64,000 nucleotides of DNA from an uncultured Clostridia bacterium (lineage in GTDB: Bacteria > Bacillota > Clostridia > TANB77 > CAG-508). Shown here piece after piece: positions 63,945 through 64,000 of this stretch (position 1 is its first letter; every line of letters starts with the position of its first letter). The notes below the pieces were generated by a model. The model saw only the letters and a program-made list of their open reading frames with translations, did not search any database and was not told the DNA's origin. A program made the translations under genes and the position numbers. The DNA lies in the NCBI GenBank assembly GCA_934183305.1, contig CAKPSF010000001.1, positions 366,926 through 430,925 of the forward strand, written 5' to 3'.

Positions 63945-64000
63945 ATGAAAAACGTTGTAACTGTTGAGGCTGTACACACACACACACACACACACACACA
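63945..64000 (+). CDS. Start of an ORF entering a (CA)n tract (cut by window end)
   Basis: GAAGGAG (63931-63937) and ATG at 63945 open a frame MKNVVTVEAV followed by alternating His-Thr from the CA repeat. The end lies outside the window. Its N-terminus and the DNA before the tract (GTTGAGGCTGTA) resemble the (TA)n ORF at 5416. Function unknown. Confidence 0.4.
   Translation, partial: MKNVVTVEAVHTHTHTHT
63974..64000. repeat. (CA)n dinucleotide tract at the window end
   Basis: At least 13 CA units run to the last base, so its true length is unknown. It may mark where an assembly stopped, or a slippage-prone tract in a gene. Confidence 0.9.

Overview
This is about 64 kb of a very AT-rich chromosome from a low-GC Gram-positive bacterium, most likely an anaerobic member of the Clostridia. 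The signs are strong AGGAGG-type ribosome binding sites, TTG and GTG starts, TTGACA-N17-TATAAT promoters, a GerS-like protein next to MazF, a two-gene minimal SUF set (SufC-like plus SufB-like), an HD-GYP protein, a sortase with its anchored substrate, and spoVG behind what reads as a sigma-H promoter. No rRNA, tRNA, CRISPR array, prophage or intact transposon was found.

Layout. 1-2753: end of minD, minE, rodA-like, dus. 3047-7312: GerS-like protein, orphan MazF, HD-GYP protein, a short transcription unit with a (TA)n tract, and a pilin-like protein with duplicated phage-tail-like modules. 7402-16032: smc, a small unknown gene, then the str operon (rpsL, rpsG, fusA, tuf). 16278-22720: a degenerate PemK/MazF-like gene, plsX-acpP, a membrane protein, tsaC/ywlC, a PASTA penicillin-binding protein broken by a frameshift, rsmA. 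23014-32610: a 2330-residue surface protein (thioester domain, DUF11-like domains, about 13 dockerin-like calcium loops, SdrD-B-like modules, PPTG anchor), its sortase, and a secreted glucosaminidase. 32656-40509: dapA, an M15-type peptidase, a patatin, two membrane proteins, the minimal SUF pair, murC, spoVG and a small unknown gene. 40942-57300: the merged S10-spc-alpha ribosomal superoperon with secY, adk, map, infA and rpoA; rpmD (L30) is not present. 57347-64000: J-domain protein, ruvA, rarA, two half-size TauE-like proteins (one frameshifted), a Cys-rich protein, a DUF4044-like protein, cdaA, truA, and a truncated ORF running into a (CA)n tract.

The strongest unexplained signals are non-coding. 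(1) Three roughly 120-bp structured elements lie in gaps of the ribosomal superoperon, and their stems differ in sequence but keep pairing (compensatory changes). (2) A 132-bp element occurs twice with one mismatch, each time between convergent genes. (3) A roughly 150-bp palindromic element occurs twice in opposite orientation. (4) A 33-bp GC-rich hairpin occurs three times; one copy supplies the C-terminus of DapA. (5) Three genes close together (glucosaminidase, dapA, M15 peptidase) each start right at the end of a terminator-like hairpin whose 3' arm contains the ribosome binding site. (6) Two short ORFs run from a similar N-terminal sequence into a dinucleotide microsatellite.

All calls rest on reading the sequence and recalled family knowledge; no database search was run.
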